Numbered from the stretch's first letter, positions 16,525 through 26,215 are shown. The stretch: 64,000 nucleotides of DNA from Corynebacterium amycolatum SK46 (GCF_000173655.1 NZ_ABZU01000008.1:1-64000); one strand, 5' to 3'. Numbers and translations: made by a program. The notes: a model not told the origin generated them from the sequence alone.

Positions 16525-19512
16525 TTACTCAGCGCTGTCGTTTTCCTCGGGGTGGGCAGCGTTTTCCGGGTCCCACACGGCGCGGTTGTGACGCGGTGCC
16601 TCCTCTTGGAAACCCTCGCGTTTCATCAGTTCCGCAACAGTGATCTTCTTCCGCCTGCGAGCCGGGCTGTAGTACGGGCGGACCTCGACGTCCGTGGCAT
16701 TTTCCGGGTTCGGCTGGGCGTCGGTTGGTTCAGCTGGCTCGGGCTGCATGAGCTGTTCGGTCGGTTCGGTCGGCTCTGCCTGCTCCGGCTGTTCTGCCTG
16801 CTCTGGCTGTGCCGGCTGCTCCGGCTCAGCTGGCGCCGTCGGGGCAGACAGTTCGTCCTGCTCGGCCTGGTCAGCGGGTTCAAGCTCCTTCAGCTTTGCC
16901 TTCTTCCGCTTCGGAATCCAGCGGTTACGCTTCTTGGTCGCGACAGCCACAGCGGCACCACCAGCCGCGCCCGCTGCGCCAGCATCGACTTCACCATCGA
17001 CGCTGTCTGCTTCGTCCTCGTCAGCGTCGCCAAAGCCACGCCCAGCGCCTTCGCTTTCGGGCAACAGGGACTCACCGCGAGCCATACGCTCGCGGCGGCC
17101 CTTCTCTACCAGCTCCTCGGAAACCTCTTCCAGGGCAGAGCCTTCGACATCCACAGAAGGCAGCACCTTGTCCAGCCACTTCGGCATGTACCAGGTAGCG
17201 CGGCCAAGCAGGAACATGGCTGCCGGGATGAAGGTCATGCGGATAACGAAGGCGTCGAAAAGCACTGCGGCACCCAGCGCGAAGCCGAATACCTTGATGA
17301 TCGCCAGGGGCTGCCCGGCGAACGCCGCGAAGACGGAGATCATAATAATCGCAGCGGCCGTGACCACACGAGCGCCGAGAGTAAAGCCCTCAACGACCGA
17401 TTCTTCGACCGCGTTGTACTTCGACTCTGGCGAGGATTCACCCTTGTTGTGGGTGTAATGCTCGCGCATGCGGGAAACCAGGAAGACCTGATAGTCCATG
17501 GCCAAACCGAACGTCACACCAATGAGGAAGATTGGCACAAAGCTGACCAGCGGACCCGGAGTGCTAATCACACCCCAGAGGCCATCCTGGAAAAATGCCA
17601 CCGTGACACCGAATGCGGCTGCGACAGAGAGCAAGAAGCCCACGCCGGCAGTTACCGGCACCATCAGGGAACGGAAGATCATCAGCAGCAGAATCACTGC
17701 CAGACCCACGACAACGCCCAAGTAGAGCGGCATTGCGCCCTGGAGACGGTCGGTGATGTCAATTTCGATAGGAACCAGGCCAGTGACACCGGTGAATAGG
17801 CCGGTGGTTTGCTCAATCTGCTTCTGCTGATCGCGCACCGCGTTCATCAGTTGCTTGGTCGCAGGATCGAGCGGACCCGACTTCGGGGTCATGATCATCT
17901 TGACCGCAGTGCCGTCATGATTCAGGCCAATCATCTGGATGTGCTCGACACCGACGTTGGATTTGAACTGGTCGACAGCGTAGCTATAGGAAGCCTTGCG
18001 GGCGGCCTCTATGTCAGAGAGTTCCGGGTTGGTCTGCTTCAGGGACTCGATAAGCGGTTTGAGCACCGGAGCATCGGGCTTCACATCGTCCGACTTGGCA
18101 ATAATGATGAGCTGTGAATTTCGTCCCGCGCCGAAGCCCTCTTCAATCATGGTGATGGCCTTGCGGTTTGTGCTGTCCTTCGCCGCAGTAGAGTCCGACG
18201 GCAGCGCCAGCTTCAAGTGCATAGCCGGGTAGGCCAACGCCAACAGCAAGACGATACAGCCGACCAGGAACAATCCTGGGGCCTTGTGCACGAAGGTGAC
18301 CCAACGGCGCCCCATCGTCATCTCGCCGAAGAAGGAAGAGCGGCGTCCCTTGCGCGCATTACGCGAGGGGTTGCCAGCAACGCCGGGCACGCGGCCAGCG
18401 AAGACCTTGTCGCCCAGCAGAGACATAACTGCCGGCAGCAGGGTCAGAGAGACCAGCACTGTGAAGGCCACCGTGATTGCCGCCGAAATACCCATCAGGG
18501 ACATGAACGGCACCTTGGCCACCGTCAGCGCTGCCAACGCGACGATCACAGTGAGGCCAGCGAAAACCACAGCGGAGCCCGCCGTACCCGTAGCCATGCC
18601 GATGGCGTCTTCATTGGTCATCCCTCGGGCTCTTTCTGCCCTGTAGCGAGAGAGGATGAACAGTGCGTAGTCAATACCGACAGCCAGGCCGAACATGACG
18701 GCAAGCACCGGGGTAATCGAGTTGACGTCAGTGAATGCGGTCATCAATGTCACACCGAAGACACCGATGATGATGCCCACTACCGCCGTCACAATAGGCA
18801 GGAACGAAGCCACCAGCGAGCCGAAGGTGACAACCAGCACGATAAACGCCACGGTCACACCGATAATCTCCGAGGTCGGCGCTACCTCAATCGCGGGCTG
18901 CATGCCCGGGCCAGAGGCCTCGACCTTGATACCTGCGTCACGACCGGCCTGCATGGCGTCGAGAAGCGCCTGCATATTCTCCGGCTCGATGTCCTGCGGC
19001 ATCTTGGCATCGAATACGAAGGTGGAAATACCGTAGCGACCGTCATCGGACACGGTACGCAGGGCATTGGCATCGGCCTCGGCAACATCCTTGGGCAGGC
19101 CGGCGGCCATGCCCTGTTCCTTGACCATCGCCTGCATCTTCGGGTTGAGGTCTACCGGGTTGTGAAGCTGCAAATCGTCGGCGATTTGGCCGACATTGTC
19201 GCGGATGCCGTTAATGACCTGGTCAACAGCTTCCTTATTCTGTGGGTCATCGAGCCTCTGCCCCTCGGGGGCCTCGAAGGCGACATAAATACGCTGCTCT
19301 CGAATTGGGTTCGGAACATCGGGGAACTTTTCCTCAATCACGTGCGAAGCCGTTGCCGACGGCATGCCGGGGATCGAGAACTGGTCGATGAACCCCTTCT
19401 GGAATGCGGCAACTGCACCGCCCAGCCCCGCCAAAATCAGGAACCACGCGATGATCACAGTCCATTTATGCAGGTAGGAGAACCTGCCGAGTTTGAACAA
19501 GGCCTTTGCCAT
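16525..19512 (-). CDS. MmpL-family RND lipid exporter
   Basis: A 995-residue RND-superfamily protein with two MMPL halves (twelve predicted helices, two large extracytoplasmic loops). The proton-relay Asp-Tyr pairs of MmpL3-type proteins are present in both halves (GIDYALFILSRYRAE and AMDYQVFLVSRMREH). After the last helix comes a cytoplasmic tail of about 200 residues with low-complexity Pro-Glu-Gln repeats near residues 880-930. By family it would export cell-envelope lipids; in corynebacteria, relatives export trehalose monomycolate. It lies 61 bp upstream of tgt on the same strand. Confidence 0.9.
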   Translation of the reverse strand: MAKALFKLGRFSYLHKWTVIIAWFLILAGLGGAVAAFQKGFIDQFSIPGMPSATASHVIEEKFPDVPNPIREQRIYVAFEAPEGQRLDDPQNKEAVDQVINGIRDNVGQIADDLQLHNPVDLNPKMQAMVKEQGMAAGLPKDVAEADANALRTVSDDGRYGISTFVFDAKMPQDIEPENMQALLDAMQAGRDAGIKVEASGPGMQPAIEVAPTSEIIGVTVAFIVLVVTFGSLVASFLPIVTAVVGIIIGVFGVTLMTAFTDVNSITPVLAVMFGLAVGIDYALFILSRYRAERARGMTNEDAIGMATGTAGSAVVFAGLTVIVALAALTVAKVPFMSLMGISAAITVAFTVLVSLTLLPAVMSLLGDKVFAGRVPGVAGNPSRNARKGRRSSFFGEMTMGRRWVTFVHKAPGLFLVGCIVLLLALAYPAMHLKLALPSDSTAAKDSTNRKAITMIEEGFGAGRNSQLIIIAKSDDVKPDAPVLKPLIESLKQTNPELSDIEAARKASYSYAVDQFKSNVGVEHIQMIGLNHDGTAVKMIMTPKSGPLDPATKQLMNAVRDQQKQIEQTTGLFTGVTGLVPIEIDITDRLQGAMPLYLGVVVGLAVILLLMIFRSLMVPVTAGVGFLLSVAAAFGVTVAFFQDGLWGVISTPGPLVSFVPIFLIGVTFGLAMDYQVFLVSRMREHYTHNKGESSPESKYNAVEESVVEGFTLGARVVTAAAIIMISVFAAFAGQPLAIIKVFGFALGAAVLFDAFVIRMTFIPAAMFLLGRATWYMPKWLDKVLPSVDVEGSALEEVSEELVEKGRRERMARGESLLPESEGAGRGFGDADEDEADSVDGEVDAGAAGAAGGAAVAVATKKRNRWIPKRKKAKLKELEPADQAEQDELSAPTAPAEPEQPAQPEQAEQPEQAEPTEPTEQLMQPEPAEPTDAQPNPENATDVEVRPYYSPARRRKKITVAELMKREGFQEEAPRHNRAVWDPENAAHPEENDSAE

Positions 19513-19892
19513 GTCAAGTTTCCCTTACGTCTAATATTCGCCTGGACCGCCCCAACTGCAGCTTCCCCAAGTTCGCGCTAACCAAGCACTCTCTCGTACT
19601 TCACCTGCAGTTTGAAGCCTCTTCGCTACTCCGATGCTAGCGACCACCCCGGATTGGCCAACATCAACTCTGGCGCTGACACGGTCATTGGGGGCGGGCA
19701 CGACATAAAAACCGGAAATACTTTTGCTAAGAGTAGCGGACTTCCCGGATAAACGTGAACAATGGGGTGTGTGTTACTGATGTTATTTTTGTGATTTAGG
19801 CGCTCCAGGTCGGGCGCCTCCCCATTTGCCGCTTTACGACGGACACCTCCCACACTCCCACCGCCCCCAGACAATCTGGGCCGATTAAATGC
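19513..19892. other. intergenic region without convincing gene
   Basis: About 380 bp between the MmpL start and the terminator of tRNA-Ser(CGA). It should hold the MmpL promoter. It carries one CGTCGTAAAGC-type repeat at 19831-19841. A 99-codon open frame on the minus strand (19626-19925) runs into the terminator and lacks coding character. Confidence 0.6.
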
Positions 19893-19934
19893 AAAACCCC
19901 CGGTGCTCCTACTTAAAGGAACCACCGGGGGTTT
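19893..19934 (-). terminator. terminator of tRNA-Ser(CGA)
   Basis: AAACCCCCGGTG and CACCGGGGGTTT form a perfect 12-bp stem directly behind the tRNA 3' end on the minus strand. Confidence 0.8.
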
Positions 19935-19939
19935 ATTGG

Positions 19940-20027
19940 CGGTGACGGAGGGATTTGAACCCTCGGTACGGGGTTACCGCACAAAGCATTTCGAGTGCTT
20001 CACCTTCGGCCGCTCGGACACGTCACC
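19940..20027 (-). tRNA. tRNA-Ser (anticodon CGA)
   Basis: The minus strand folds as a class II tRNA. Acceptor GGTGACG pairs with CGTCACC, and anticodon stem AAGCA/TGCTT encloses the loop CTCGAAA (anticodon CGA, codon UCG). There is a long variable arm, and the T-loop is GTTCAAAT. A terminator follows at once. Confidence 0.95.
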
Positions 20028-20260
20028 GCTAGAAAACGTTACAGGTAGCCCCTTTATCTACCAAATCCCCAGGTCAGAGGGGCCAGGCCTTCGCCAAGCC
20101 GTACGCGCCGCACTACAACCTGCGCCGCCCCAAGCCCGTCAACCCTCCACCGCGCTATTCGGGGTGGCCAACGCCCGCTGAGATATGAAGGAATAGTCTG
20201 TAGCTTGAAATCTAGAAACTTAGATACAGAAGTACAGCCGCACAGAAAGGGTTCTCCCTC

Positions 20261-21241
20261 ATGATTCGTTCCGCCATCATCGGCTACGGCAATTTGGGCC
20301 GCAGCGTCGAAAAGGTCATTGCTGACCAGCCGGACATGGAACTCGTCGGCGTTTTCTCCCGTCGCGATTCGCTGGACACCGAGGCCCGCGTACTCCCGGC
20401 GGCGGATGTCGAAAAGTATAAGGATGAGGTAGACGTGCTGTTCGTGTGCCTCGGCTCGGCCACCGATGTCCCGGAGCAGGCTCCTGACCTGGCAAAGAAC
20501 TTTACGACGGTCGACACCTACGACAACCACCACGAGATTCCGAAGCACCGCGCGGCCATGGAGGCCGCCGCCCGCGAGGGTAACAACATCGCCATGATCT
20601 CGACCGGTTGGGATCCGGGCCTGTTCTCCCTGAACCGGGTCCTGGGCGCTGCCATCCTGCCGGGCGCAGACCAGATGACTTTCTGGGGACCGGGTCTGTC
20701 GCAGGGCCACTCCGATGCCGTGCGTCGTGTGCCGGGAGTGAAGAAGGGTGTCCAGTACACCAAGCCGAACCCGGAAGCTATCAAGGCCGTGAAGAAGGGC
20801 GAGGGCGCAGACCTGAAGGGCAACGAGTGCCACCTGCGCCACTGCTTCGTCGTCGCTGAAGAGACCGGCAACGCCGACGAGGATGCCAAGCTCAAGGAGC
20901 AGATCCGCGAAACCATCGTGACCATGCCGGATTACTTTGCCCCTTACGAGACCATCGTGGACTTCATCTCCGAGGAGGAGTTCGACCGCAACCACCAGGG
21001 CATGCCGCACGGTGGCCAGGTCATTACCCGCGGCCAGGCCGGTACGTCCGGTCACGTCATCGAGTTCGGCCTCGACCTGGATCGCAACCCCGACTTCACC
21101 GCAGCTGTCCAGGTTGCCTACGGTCGCGCTGCCTACCGTCTGAAGCAGGCTGGCGAGTCCGGTGCCCGTACCGTCTTCGAGATCGCCCCGTACCTACTGT
21201 CCGCCGAACCACTGGATGACCTGGTGGCTCAGAAGCTGTAG
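20261..21241 (+). CDS. ddh: meso-diaminopimelate D-dehydrogenase
   Basis: A 326-residue NADPH-dependent enzyme converting tetrahydrodipicolinate and ammonia directly to meso-diaminopimelate for lysine and peptidoglycan. The N-terminal Rossmann motif is IIGYGNLGRSVEKV, and the NADPH-binding FSRRDSLD follows. The substrate segments GWDPGLFSLNR and FWGPGLSQGHSDAVRR are characteristic of Ddh. Length and sequence match the corynebacterial enzyme closely. It is a single gene with a strong terminator behind it. Confidence 0.96.
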   Translation: MIRSAIIGYGNLGRSVEKVIADQPDMELVGVFSRRDSLDTEARVLPAADVEKYKDEVDVLFVCLGSATDVPEQAPDLAKNFTTVDTYDNHHEIPKHRAAMEAAAREGNNIAMISTGWDPGLFSLNRVLGAAILPGADQMTFWGPGLSQGHSDAVRRVPGVKKGVQYTKPNPEAIKAVKKGEGADLKGNECHLRHCFVVAEETGNADEDAKLKEQIRETIVTMPDYFAPYETIVDFISEEEFDRNHQGMPHGGQVITRGQAGTSGHVIEFGLDLDRNPDFTAAVQVAYGRAAYRLKQAGESGARTVFEIAPYLLSAEPLDDLVAQKL

Positions 21242-21280
21242 CCAGCCCCAACGCTGGCAGCCGGCCATCGAAACACAAAG

Positions 21281-21325
21281 AACCCCAACCGCCTCCGCAT
21301 ATCAGACGCGGAGACGGTTGGGGTT
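21281..21325. terminator. bidirectional terminator of ddh and csbD-like gene
   Basis: AACCCCAACCGCCTCCGC and GCGGAGACGGTTGGGGTT form an 18-bp stem with a single G-T wobble between the convergent ddh and CsbD-like genes. Short T/A runs lie on both sides. Confidence 0.85.
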
Positions 21326-21349
21326 ATCTCTACCCGAGAACTAAGCGCT

Positions 21350-21538
21350 TTACTTGTCAGTCAGCTTGCCCAGGGTCTCAGTAGCCTTGTCCTTCAGGTC
21401 CTCAGCACCCTGCTTGACCTTCGAAGCAGCCTGCTCGCCCTTGCCCTGGTTTGCCAGGTCGTCGTTGCCAACGGCGTCGCCAGCAGCTTCCTTAACCTTG
21501 CCGCCCAACTCGTCGGCCTTGTTCTGCAGCTCGCTCAT
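21350..21538 (-). CDS. CsbD-family stress protein
   Basis: A 62-residue, highly charged helical protein of the CsbD family. It shows the family features: a DELGGKVKEAAGDAVGNDDLANQGKGEQ opening, alternating Lys/Asp and a DKATETLGK end. CsbD-like proteins are general-stress induced in other bacteria; their molecular role is unknown. It has its own promoter region and shares a terminator with ddh. Confidence 0.88.
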   Translation of the reverse strand: MSELQNKADELGGKVKEAAGDAVGNDDLANQGKGEQAASKVKQGAEDLKDKATETLGKLTDK

Positions 21539-21673
21539 TATGTAAGCCTCCTATGTAAACGACTTATCTATTCTCTAGAGCCACCGTCTAGCAGCTCCAC
21601 TAGTTCCGACGGTACGTGAAAAAGAAGGCCCGTCACGGACACGACGGGAATTGTGACCTAACTGTGACCCCGC

Positions 21674-22204
21674 TCACGTTCCCGACTGCCGTTGCCGTTC
21701 GAAGAATTCCCGCAGGTAAACGGAGCATTCGTCGGCAAGCACACCCCCGCGCACCTGCGGCGTGAATGCGTGGGCGGGATCACGGATGACATCGGCGATA
21801 GAGCCGCACGCGCCGGTCTTGGGCGACCACGCGCCGAAGACCACACGCCCCACGCGCCCCATGACGCACGCACCGGCGCACATCACGCACGGCTCCAGCG
21901 TCACGACCAACGTGCACTGCTCCAGCCGCCAGCCGTCACCAACAGCGCGGGTGGCCTCGCGCAACGCAATGACTTCGGCGTGGGCAAGCGGGTCACCATC
22001 AGCTTCCCGACGGTTCGAGCCCCGGCCCACAACCTTGCCCTCGGCATCCACGACCACAGCTCCCACCGGCACATCCCCGGGTGCCGTGTGAGCAGCTTCG
22101 GCGATAGCCAGGCGCATCCACTCTTCGTCGAGAATGTCCTGTTTTCGACGGGGCAGGGCGCTTGGCCGCTCGGGCAAATGACCTTTGTCAGGGTTAGTCG
22201 TCAT
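21674..22204 (-). CDS. tadA: tRNA adenosine(34) deaminase TadA
   Basis: A 176-residue zinc deaminase converting A34 to inosine in tRNA-Arg(ACG). The catalytic HAE (DPLAHAEVIALREA) and the zinc-binding PCVMCAGA are intact. The start ATG at 22204 lies inside the last codons of the preceding gene (11-bp overlap), a strong sign of co-translation with the TadA-associated protein. A longer frame to 22480 is a shadow of that gene. The two tRNA-Arg(ACG) genes at 26 kb and 30.6 kb are its substrates. Confidence 0.93.
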   Translation of the reverse strand: MTTNPDKGHLPERPSALPRRKQDILDEEWMRLAIAEAAHTAPGDVPVGAVVVDAEGKVVGRGSNRREADGDPLAHAEVIALREATRAVGDGWRLEQCTLVVTLEPCVMCAGACVMGRVGRVVFGAWSPKTGACGSIADVIRDPAHAFTPQVRGGVLADECSVYLREFFERQRQSGT

Positions 22205-22751
22205 AGGGGTCGTAGTCATCATCGTCGCCGTCGTAGTCCAGGTCGGCGACATCGGCGAGCTCCTCGGCACACCCCAACTCCTCGGCAATGGCCAGAAGCT
22301 GCTCGGACGCCCACAGCGACTGATCGTCACAGATGGACTCCAGGGCTTCCTCCGAACAGCCCAGGTCAGCGAGGATATCCATGTCTCCTTCGGCCCAGGC
22401 GTCGACATCGTCGAGCTCGTCCTCGTCGAGGTCGGGGATATCCAGATCCAGCTCGTCGAACACATCTGCCGCAATGTCATCGGTCACGGCAGCGGTAGCG
22501 TCGGAAAGCACAACGCGCAGCGACCCAACGCCCTGGCGCACAAGAATGAAGTAGTCGTCGTCGATATTGAGCATTCCGACAGCAGCGCGTTCCGAACGCA
22601 GATTGCGCAGCGCCTGTGCGGCATCAGCGAGGGAATCGGTGGCGTCGTCCCCGAGGTCGACGACGCGCCAACCGCGCTCCCCCATAGTTACGGCAACCGC
22701 GAAGGAGCGGTCGTCATCGGAGGTGTACCCTCCGGAAAAGGTCGTGCTCAT
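22194..22751 (-). CDS. putative tRNA adenosine deaminase-associated protein
   Basis: A 185-residue acidic protein found next to tadA in many actinobacteria and known only by that association. It has an N-terminal alpha/beta part (SFAVAVTMGERGWRVVDLGD, GMLNIDDDYFILVRQG) and a C-terminal helical part ending in a very acidic tail of Asp and Tyr. The ATG at 22751 is chosen over upstream in-frame codons because it begins the conserved region. Its stop overlaps the tadA start. It may help TadA stability or tRNA handling; this is inference. Confidence 0.85.
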   Translation of the reverse strand: MSTTFSGGYTSDDDRSFAVAVTMGERGWRVVDLGDDATDSLADAAQALRNLRSERAAVGMLNIDDDYFILVRQGVGSLRVVLSDATAAVTDDIAADVFDELDLDIPDLDEDELDDVDAWAEGDMDILADLGCSEEALESICDDQSLWASEQLLAIAEELGCAEELADVADLDYDGDDDDYDPYDD

Positions 22752-22789
22752 AACCCACAACGCTAGTCGCTGTATGTCATGCTTGTCAG

Positions 22790-23815
22790 GTGAGCAATTT
22801 CGAGTCCCCCTCCCCTGCTTCGTCCTCCCTGTCAGCTGCACAACTACCCGCGGTATGCATCCTCGGTTTGGGCCTCATCGGTGGCTCCATGATGCGCGAC
22901 CTGCGGGCCCATAACGTCGAATGCTTCGGTTGGAATCGCTCGTCCACGACGGTCGAGGAGGCCACGAAGGAGGGATTCGACGCCAGTACAAATCTTCAAG
23001 CCACGCTCGAACGTGCTGAGGCCAGCCGCGCGCTCATCGTGATCGGCACCCCCATGACGGCCGTCGGCACAATGCTGGATGCCATCAACGAGCACGCCCC
23101 CAGCTGTGGCATCACGGATGTGGTCTCCGTGAAGGCGGCCGTCGCCGCCGAGGTCTCCGCGCGCGGGATGGAGGAACGCTTCGTCGGCGCGCACCCAATG
23201 GCGGGTTCCGCGCAGGCGGGCTGGTCCGCCACGCTCGAAGGGCTTTTCGACGGCGCCCCCTGGGTCATCACCTACGACCTGGCAGCTGCTGCCGACGCTG
23301 CGGGAAAGCCCGTCCCGGAGCGCTGGATTGAGGTCTTTTCGCAGGTCGCCAACCTGGGAGCAGCTCTTGGCAGTCAGCTCATTCCAGCGCTGAGCGATCA
23401 CCACGATGCCAGCGTCGCCCGCATCTCCCACATGCCACACCTGGCGGCCTACGCAATTGCCGCCGCTGGGGAAGCCGGTGGCCCCCTGGCCATTTCGCTT
23501 GCAGCTGGCTCTTTCCGCGACTGCACTCGCGTCGCCGCTGCCGCTCCCGACATGGTCATGTCCTGGTGTGAGAACAACACCGAACCCGTGCTCGCCGCGC
23601 TTGACGACGTGATCGAGCGCCTCACCGCCGCGCGCACCCAGTTGGCCACCGAGGGAACCGCTATGGACCTGGCCAAAATCGGCCAGATTGCCCGTGTTCG
23701 CTACGAGGCCCGCCCCGCTCACCGCCCGATTTTCCGACTGCGCGTCGGCGAGGGCGATTGGATCAACCAGTTGAAGTTGGCCGAAAGCGTCGGCGGGCAG
23801 GTAGATGTGTTCTAG
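22790..23815 (+). CDS. tyrA: prephenate dehydrogenase
   Basis: A 341-residue dehydrogenase for tyrosine synthesis, converting prephenate to 4-hydroxyphenylpyruvate (or arogenate to tyrosine). The N-terminal NAD(P)-binding motif is CILGLGLIGGSMMRDL, followed by FGWNRSS. The catalytic region includes GAHPMAGSAQAGW and SDHHDASVARISHMPHLAAYA. Length fits the corynebacterial TyrA. The start is GTG, only 38 bp from the divergent TadA-associated gene. The CaiB-like gene follows after 9 bp, so the two are probably co-transcribed. Confidence 0.93.
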   Translation: MSNFESPSPASSSLSAAQLPAVCILGLGLIGGSMMRDLRAHNVECFGWNRSSTTVEEATKEGFDASTNLQATLERAEASRALIVIGTPMTAVGTMLDAINEHAPSCGITDVVSVKAAVAAEVSARGMEERFVGAHPMAGSAQAGWSATLEGLFDGAPWVITYDLAAAADAAGKPVPERWIEVFSQVANLGAALGSQLIPALSDHHDASVARISHMPHLAAYAIAAAGEAGGPLAISLAAGSFRDCTRVAAAAPDMVMSWCENNTEPVLAALDDVIERLTAARTQLATEGTAMDLAKIGQIARVRYEARPAHRPIFRLRVGEGDWINQLKLAESVGGQVDVF

Positions 23816-23824
23816 TGTGGAACT

Positions 23825-24673
23825 ATGTTTTCCCCCGAGCTGCACACCAGCCTCGCAGGCATCACTGTCGTCAACTTCGCCATTAACGTTCCGGGGCCAC
23901 TGGCCGCTCAGTACTTGGGTCGGCTAGGTGCCCGGGTGATTAAGGTCGAACCACCCACAGGCGACCCCCTCGGTGCCTTCGGCCGCCCCTGGTATGAAGC
24001 TATGTCCGCAGGTCACGAGATTATCCAGGCGGACCTAAAGAGCGATGAGGGCCGCGCACAGCTGAGCTCGCTGATCGATGAGGCCGATGTGGTCATCACC
24101 TCGGTTCGCCCCTCCGCGCTGGAGCGCATGGGTCTGGCGGGGCTCCACGAACGCCCGAATGGCCCGGTGCATATTGACATCGTCGGTGACACCGACGCTC
24201 CAGAAACACCTGGCCATGACCTGACTTACCAGGCGGAGGCCGGAACCCTCACGCCTCCAGCCATGCCGTCGGTGTTGTTGGGCGACATCCTGGGCGCACA
24301 CTTGGCGGTCACCGCTGCCCTTGCCGGGTTGATTAAGCGGGCGGGTGCGGGTGTGGACGTCGTAAAGCAGCCTGGCCTGCACTGCCGCATTGGCCTGAAG
24401 CAGGCGGGCGAGGCCGGGGCCGCGCCGCTGAAGTACGGCATGACGGCACCCGGCGGACTACTCGGTGGCGGCCTGTGGACGTATGGTCTCTACCCCAGCG
24501 CCGACGGTTATGTGGCCGTGGCGGCGCTGGAGCCGCACTTTGCCGCCGCCCTGACCGAGGCCACGGGGGCGAGTAGCCGCGAGGAGCTTGCAGCCTTCCT
24601 CGGCGAGCGCACCAACGCCGAAATCATGCAGCTTGCCAGCGAAAAGGCGCTGCCGCTGGCTGCGGTGGAGTAA
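23825..24673 (+). CDS. CaiB/BaiF-family CoA-transferase-like protein
   Basis: A 282-residue member of the CaiB/BaiF (class III CoA-transferase / alpha-methylacyl-CoA racemase) family. The N-terminal half shows the family opening (VVNFAINVPGPLAAQYLGRLGARVIKVEPPTGD) and the putative catalytic Asp in LLGDILGAHLAVTAALAGL. It is shorter than typical full-length members (about 360-400), ending soon after an EPHFAAAL segment, as in compact actinobacterial versions. The substrate is unknown. It follows tyrA by 9 bp but has no evident link to aromatic synthesis. Confidence 0.82.
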   Translation: MFSPELHTSLAGITVVNFAINVPGPLAAQYLGRLGARVIKVEPPTGDPLGAFGRPWYEAMSAGHEIIQADLKSDEGRAQLSSLIDEADVVITSVRPSALERMGLAGLHERPNGPVHIDIVGDTDAPETPGHDLTYQAEAGTLTPPAMPSVLLGDILGAHLAVTAALAGLIKRAGAGVDVVKQPGLHCRIGLKQAGEAGAAPLKYGMTAPGGLLGGGLWTYGLYPSADGYVAVAALEPHFAAALTEATGASSREELAAFLGERTNAEIMQLASEKALPLAAVE

Positions 24674-24723
24674 GCGGGTCAGTTTAAGGCCGCGCGCATC
24701 GGGGGCACCGGGGGCCTGGAGCC

Positions 24724-25713
24724 TTACGCGGTCAGTCCTGCGGCCTCTGCGGTGAGTTCCACCGAACGCAGTCGGTCAGGAACCTTCAGCGATTGATGAG
24801 CCACAATCAGCTCATCCGCCGTCGAGAACTCACCGAACTGCGCAATCTGCTCACGCACCTGCGCCACCGTGCCGACCGCCGTGTGACGGAACATATTCTG
24901 CACCTGACGCCCCTGCGGAGTATCCATCAGAATCTCCGCCTCATCGTCGGTGAGGTGATGCCCACCGCGGCTGAGGAACCGCCTGACCATGTTCCTGCGG
25001 GTAGCGAAGTACTGCTGCTGCGCGTCCTCTTCGCTTTCCGACGCAATGACATTCATGGCCGCAAAAGCGTACGGCTTATCCAGCTGCTCAGAGGGCCGGA
25101 ACTGCTCGCGGTAGACCGCGATCGCATCGAGGAGTGCGTCCGGCGCGAAGTGCGAAGCAAATGCGTACGGCAAGCCGAGCGCCGCTGCGAGCTGAGCACC
25201 AAAGAGCGAGGAGCCCAGGATGTACAGCGGCACATGGGTGCCGCGACCCGGAATTGCGTTGATGCCCTTAATCAGCGACTCATCGGAGAGGTAACCGCGC
25301 AACTCCTGCACATCCTGCGGGAAGGAATCGGAAGAGCGCGGGTCACGCCGCAGCGCACGCATAGTGGCCTGGTCCGTGCCCGGCGCGCGACCAAGCCCCA
25401 GCTCAATGCGATCCGGGTACAGATTCGCGAGCGTGCCGAACTGCTCCGCAACCGTCAGCGGTGCATGATTCGGCAGCATGACGCCACCAGAGCCGAGGGT
25501 GATGCTCTCGGTTTTTGCAGCCACGGCTGCGATAAGAACTGCCGGCGACGAGGACGCGATGGAGTTCATATTATGGTGCTCTGCGTACCAAATACGCTGA
25601 TAACCAGCCTTTTCCGCTGTCTGCGCCAAATTGATGGAGCCCTGTAGGGCGTCGGCGTGGGACTGTCCCGAGGCTACGGTAGCTAGGTCAAGAATGGACT
25701 CAGTACGAATCAT
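24724..25713 (-). CDS. LLM-class flavin-dependent oxidoreductase
   Basis: A 329-residue TIM-barrel oxidoreductase of the bacterial luciferase-like family. Typical landmarks are [63 protein letters not shown] and [28 protein letters not shown]. It would use reduced FMN or F420; the AEHHN form is typical of FMN users of the MsnO8/YhbW type. The substrate is unknown. It is a single gene. Confidence 0.88.
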   Translation of the reverse strand: MIRTESILDLATVASGQSHADALQGSINLAQTAEKAGYQRIWYAEHHNMNSIASSSPAVLIAAVAAKTESITLGSGGVMLPNHAPLTVAEQFGTLANLYPDRIELGLGRAPGTDQATMRALRRDPRSSDSFPQDVQELRGYLSDESLIKGINAIPGRGTHVPLYILGSSLFGAQLAAALGLPYAFASHFAPDALLDAIAVYREQFRPSEQLDKPYAFAAMNVIASESEEDAQQQYFATRRNMVRRFLSRGGHHLTDDEAEILMDTPQGRQVQNMFRHTAVGTVAQVREQIAQFGEFSTADELIVAHQSLKVPDRLRSVELTAEAAGLTA

Positions 25714-25830
25714 GGTTCCACAGTGTAGACCGTTAGGCGGATATTGCGAGTTTGAGATGCTTCGAATACTAAGGCGCTGGGGTTTGGGGTTTGGGGTTTG
25801 CGGATGCGGGTGGCTCGTGGGTGGTGTTCA

Positions 25831-25955
25831 CTCATCGATGAGGTATTCACATATCGATGAGCTATAGCCTGGCCACAAGTGAATAGCTCATCGACATGAG
25901 CGCAGGCAGTGCCAATACCGCGCGCATAAGTGCCGGAAAACCATCGATAAGTCGG
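25831..25955. repeat. intergenic hairpin repeat, copy A
   Basis: First of three related intergenic elements. It contains TCGATGAGGTATTCAC, then a perfect 12-bp hairpin (TCGATGAGCTAT 25854-25865 with ATAGCTCATCGA 25883-25894). The loop carries CTGGCCACAAGTGA, and GCGCATAAGTG and ATCGATAAGT blocks follow. Related copies are at 30271-30433 and 40203-40401. It lies between the oxidoreductase start and the tRNA-Arg terminator. Function is unknown. Confidence 0.7.
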
Positions 25956-25966
25956 GCAGACAAAAA

Positions 25967-25991
25967 GACCCGCACCTTATCGGTGCGGGTC
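25967..25991 (-). terminator. terminator of tRNA-Arg copy 1
   Basis: GACCCGCACC and GGTGCGGGTC form a perfect 10-bp stem with a 5-nt loop behind the tRNA 3' end; on the minus strand TTTTTG follows. Confidence 0.85.
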
Positions 25992-25998
25992 TGCATTG

Positions 25999-26071
25999 TG
26001 CGCCCGAAGGGATTCGAACCCCTAACCTTCTGATCCGTAGTCAGATGCTCTATCCGTTGAGCTACGGGCGC
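25999..26071 (-). tRNA. tRNA-Arg (anticodon ACG), copy 1
   Basis: A 73-nt cloverleaf on the minus strand with acceptor GCGCCCG/CGGGCGC, anticodon stem TCTGA/TCAGA enclosing CTACGGA (anticodon ACG) and T-loop GTTCGAAT. A34 is the TadA target. The sequence is identical to the copy at 30592-30664. Confidence 0.95.
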
Positions 26072-26215
26072 ATTTTGTTGTTATTCAGTGACTCCGGGTG
26101 ACTCCCTTGGCCCCTGCAACGAATAGATACTTTACTCATCCTGCGAAGTTTTACAAAATCCGCTGTTCAGAGACGCATTCCGGGCAATCCAGAAAGAGTC
26201 TTATGCTGCAACTGC

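Noticed and set aside
18217..19581. 454-codon plus-strand frame opposite the MmpL gene
   Set aside because: His/Gln/Arg-rich antisense shadow of a clear RND transporter.
19626..19925. 99-codon minus-strand frame before tRNA-Ser(CGA)
   Set aside because: It overlaps the tRNA terminator and has no ribosome binding site or coding character.
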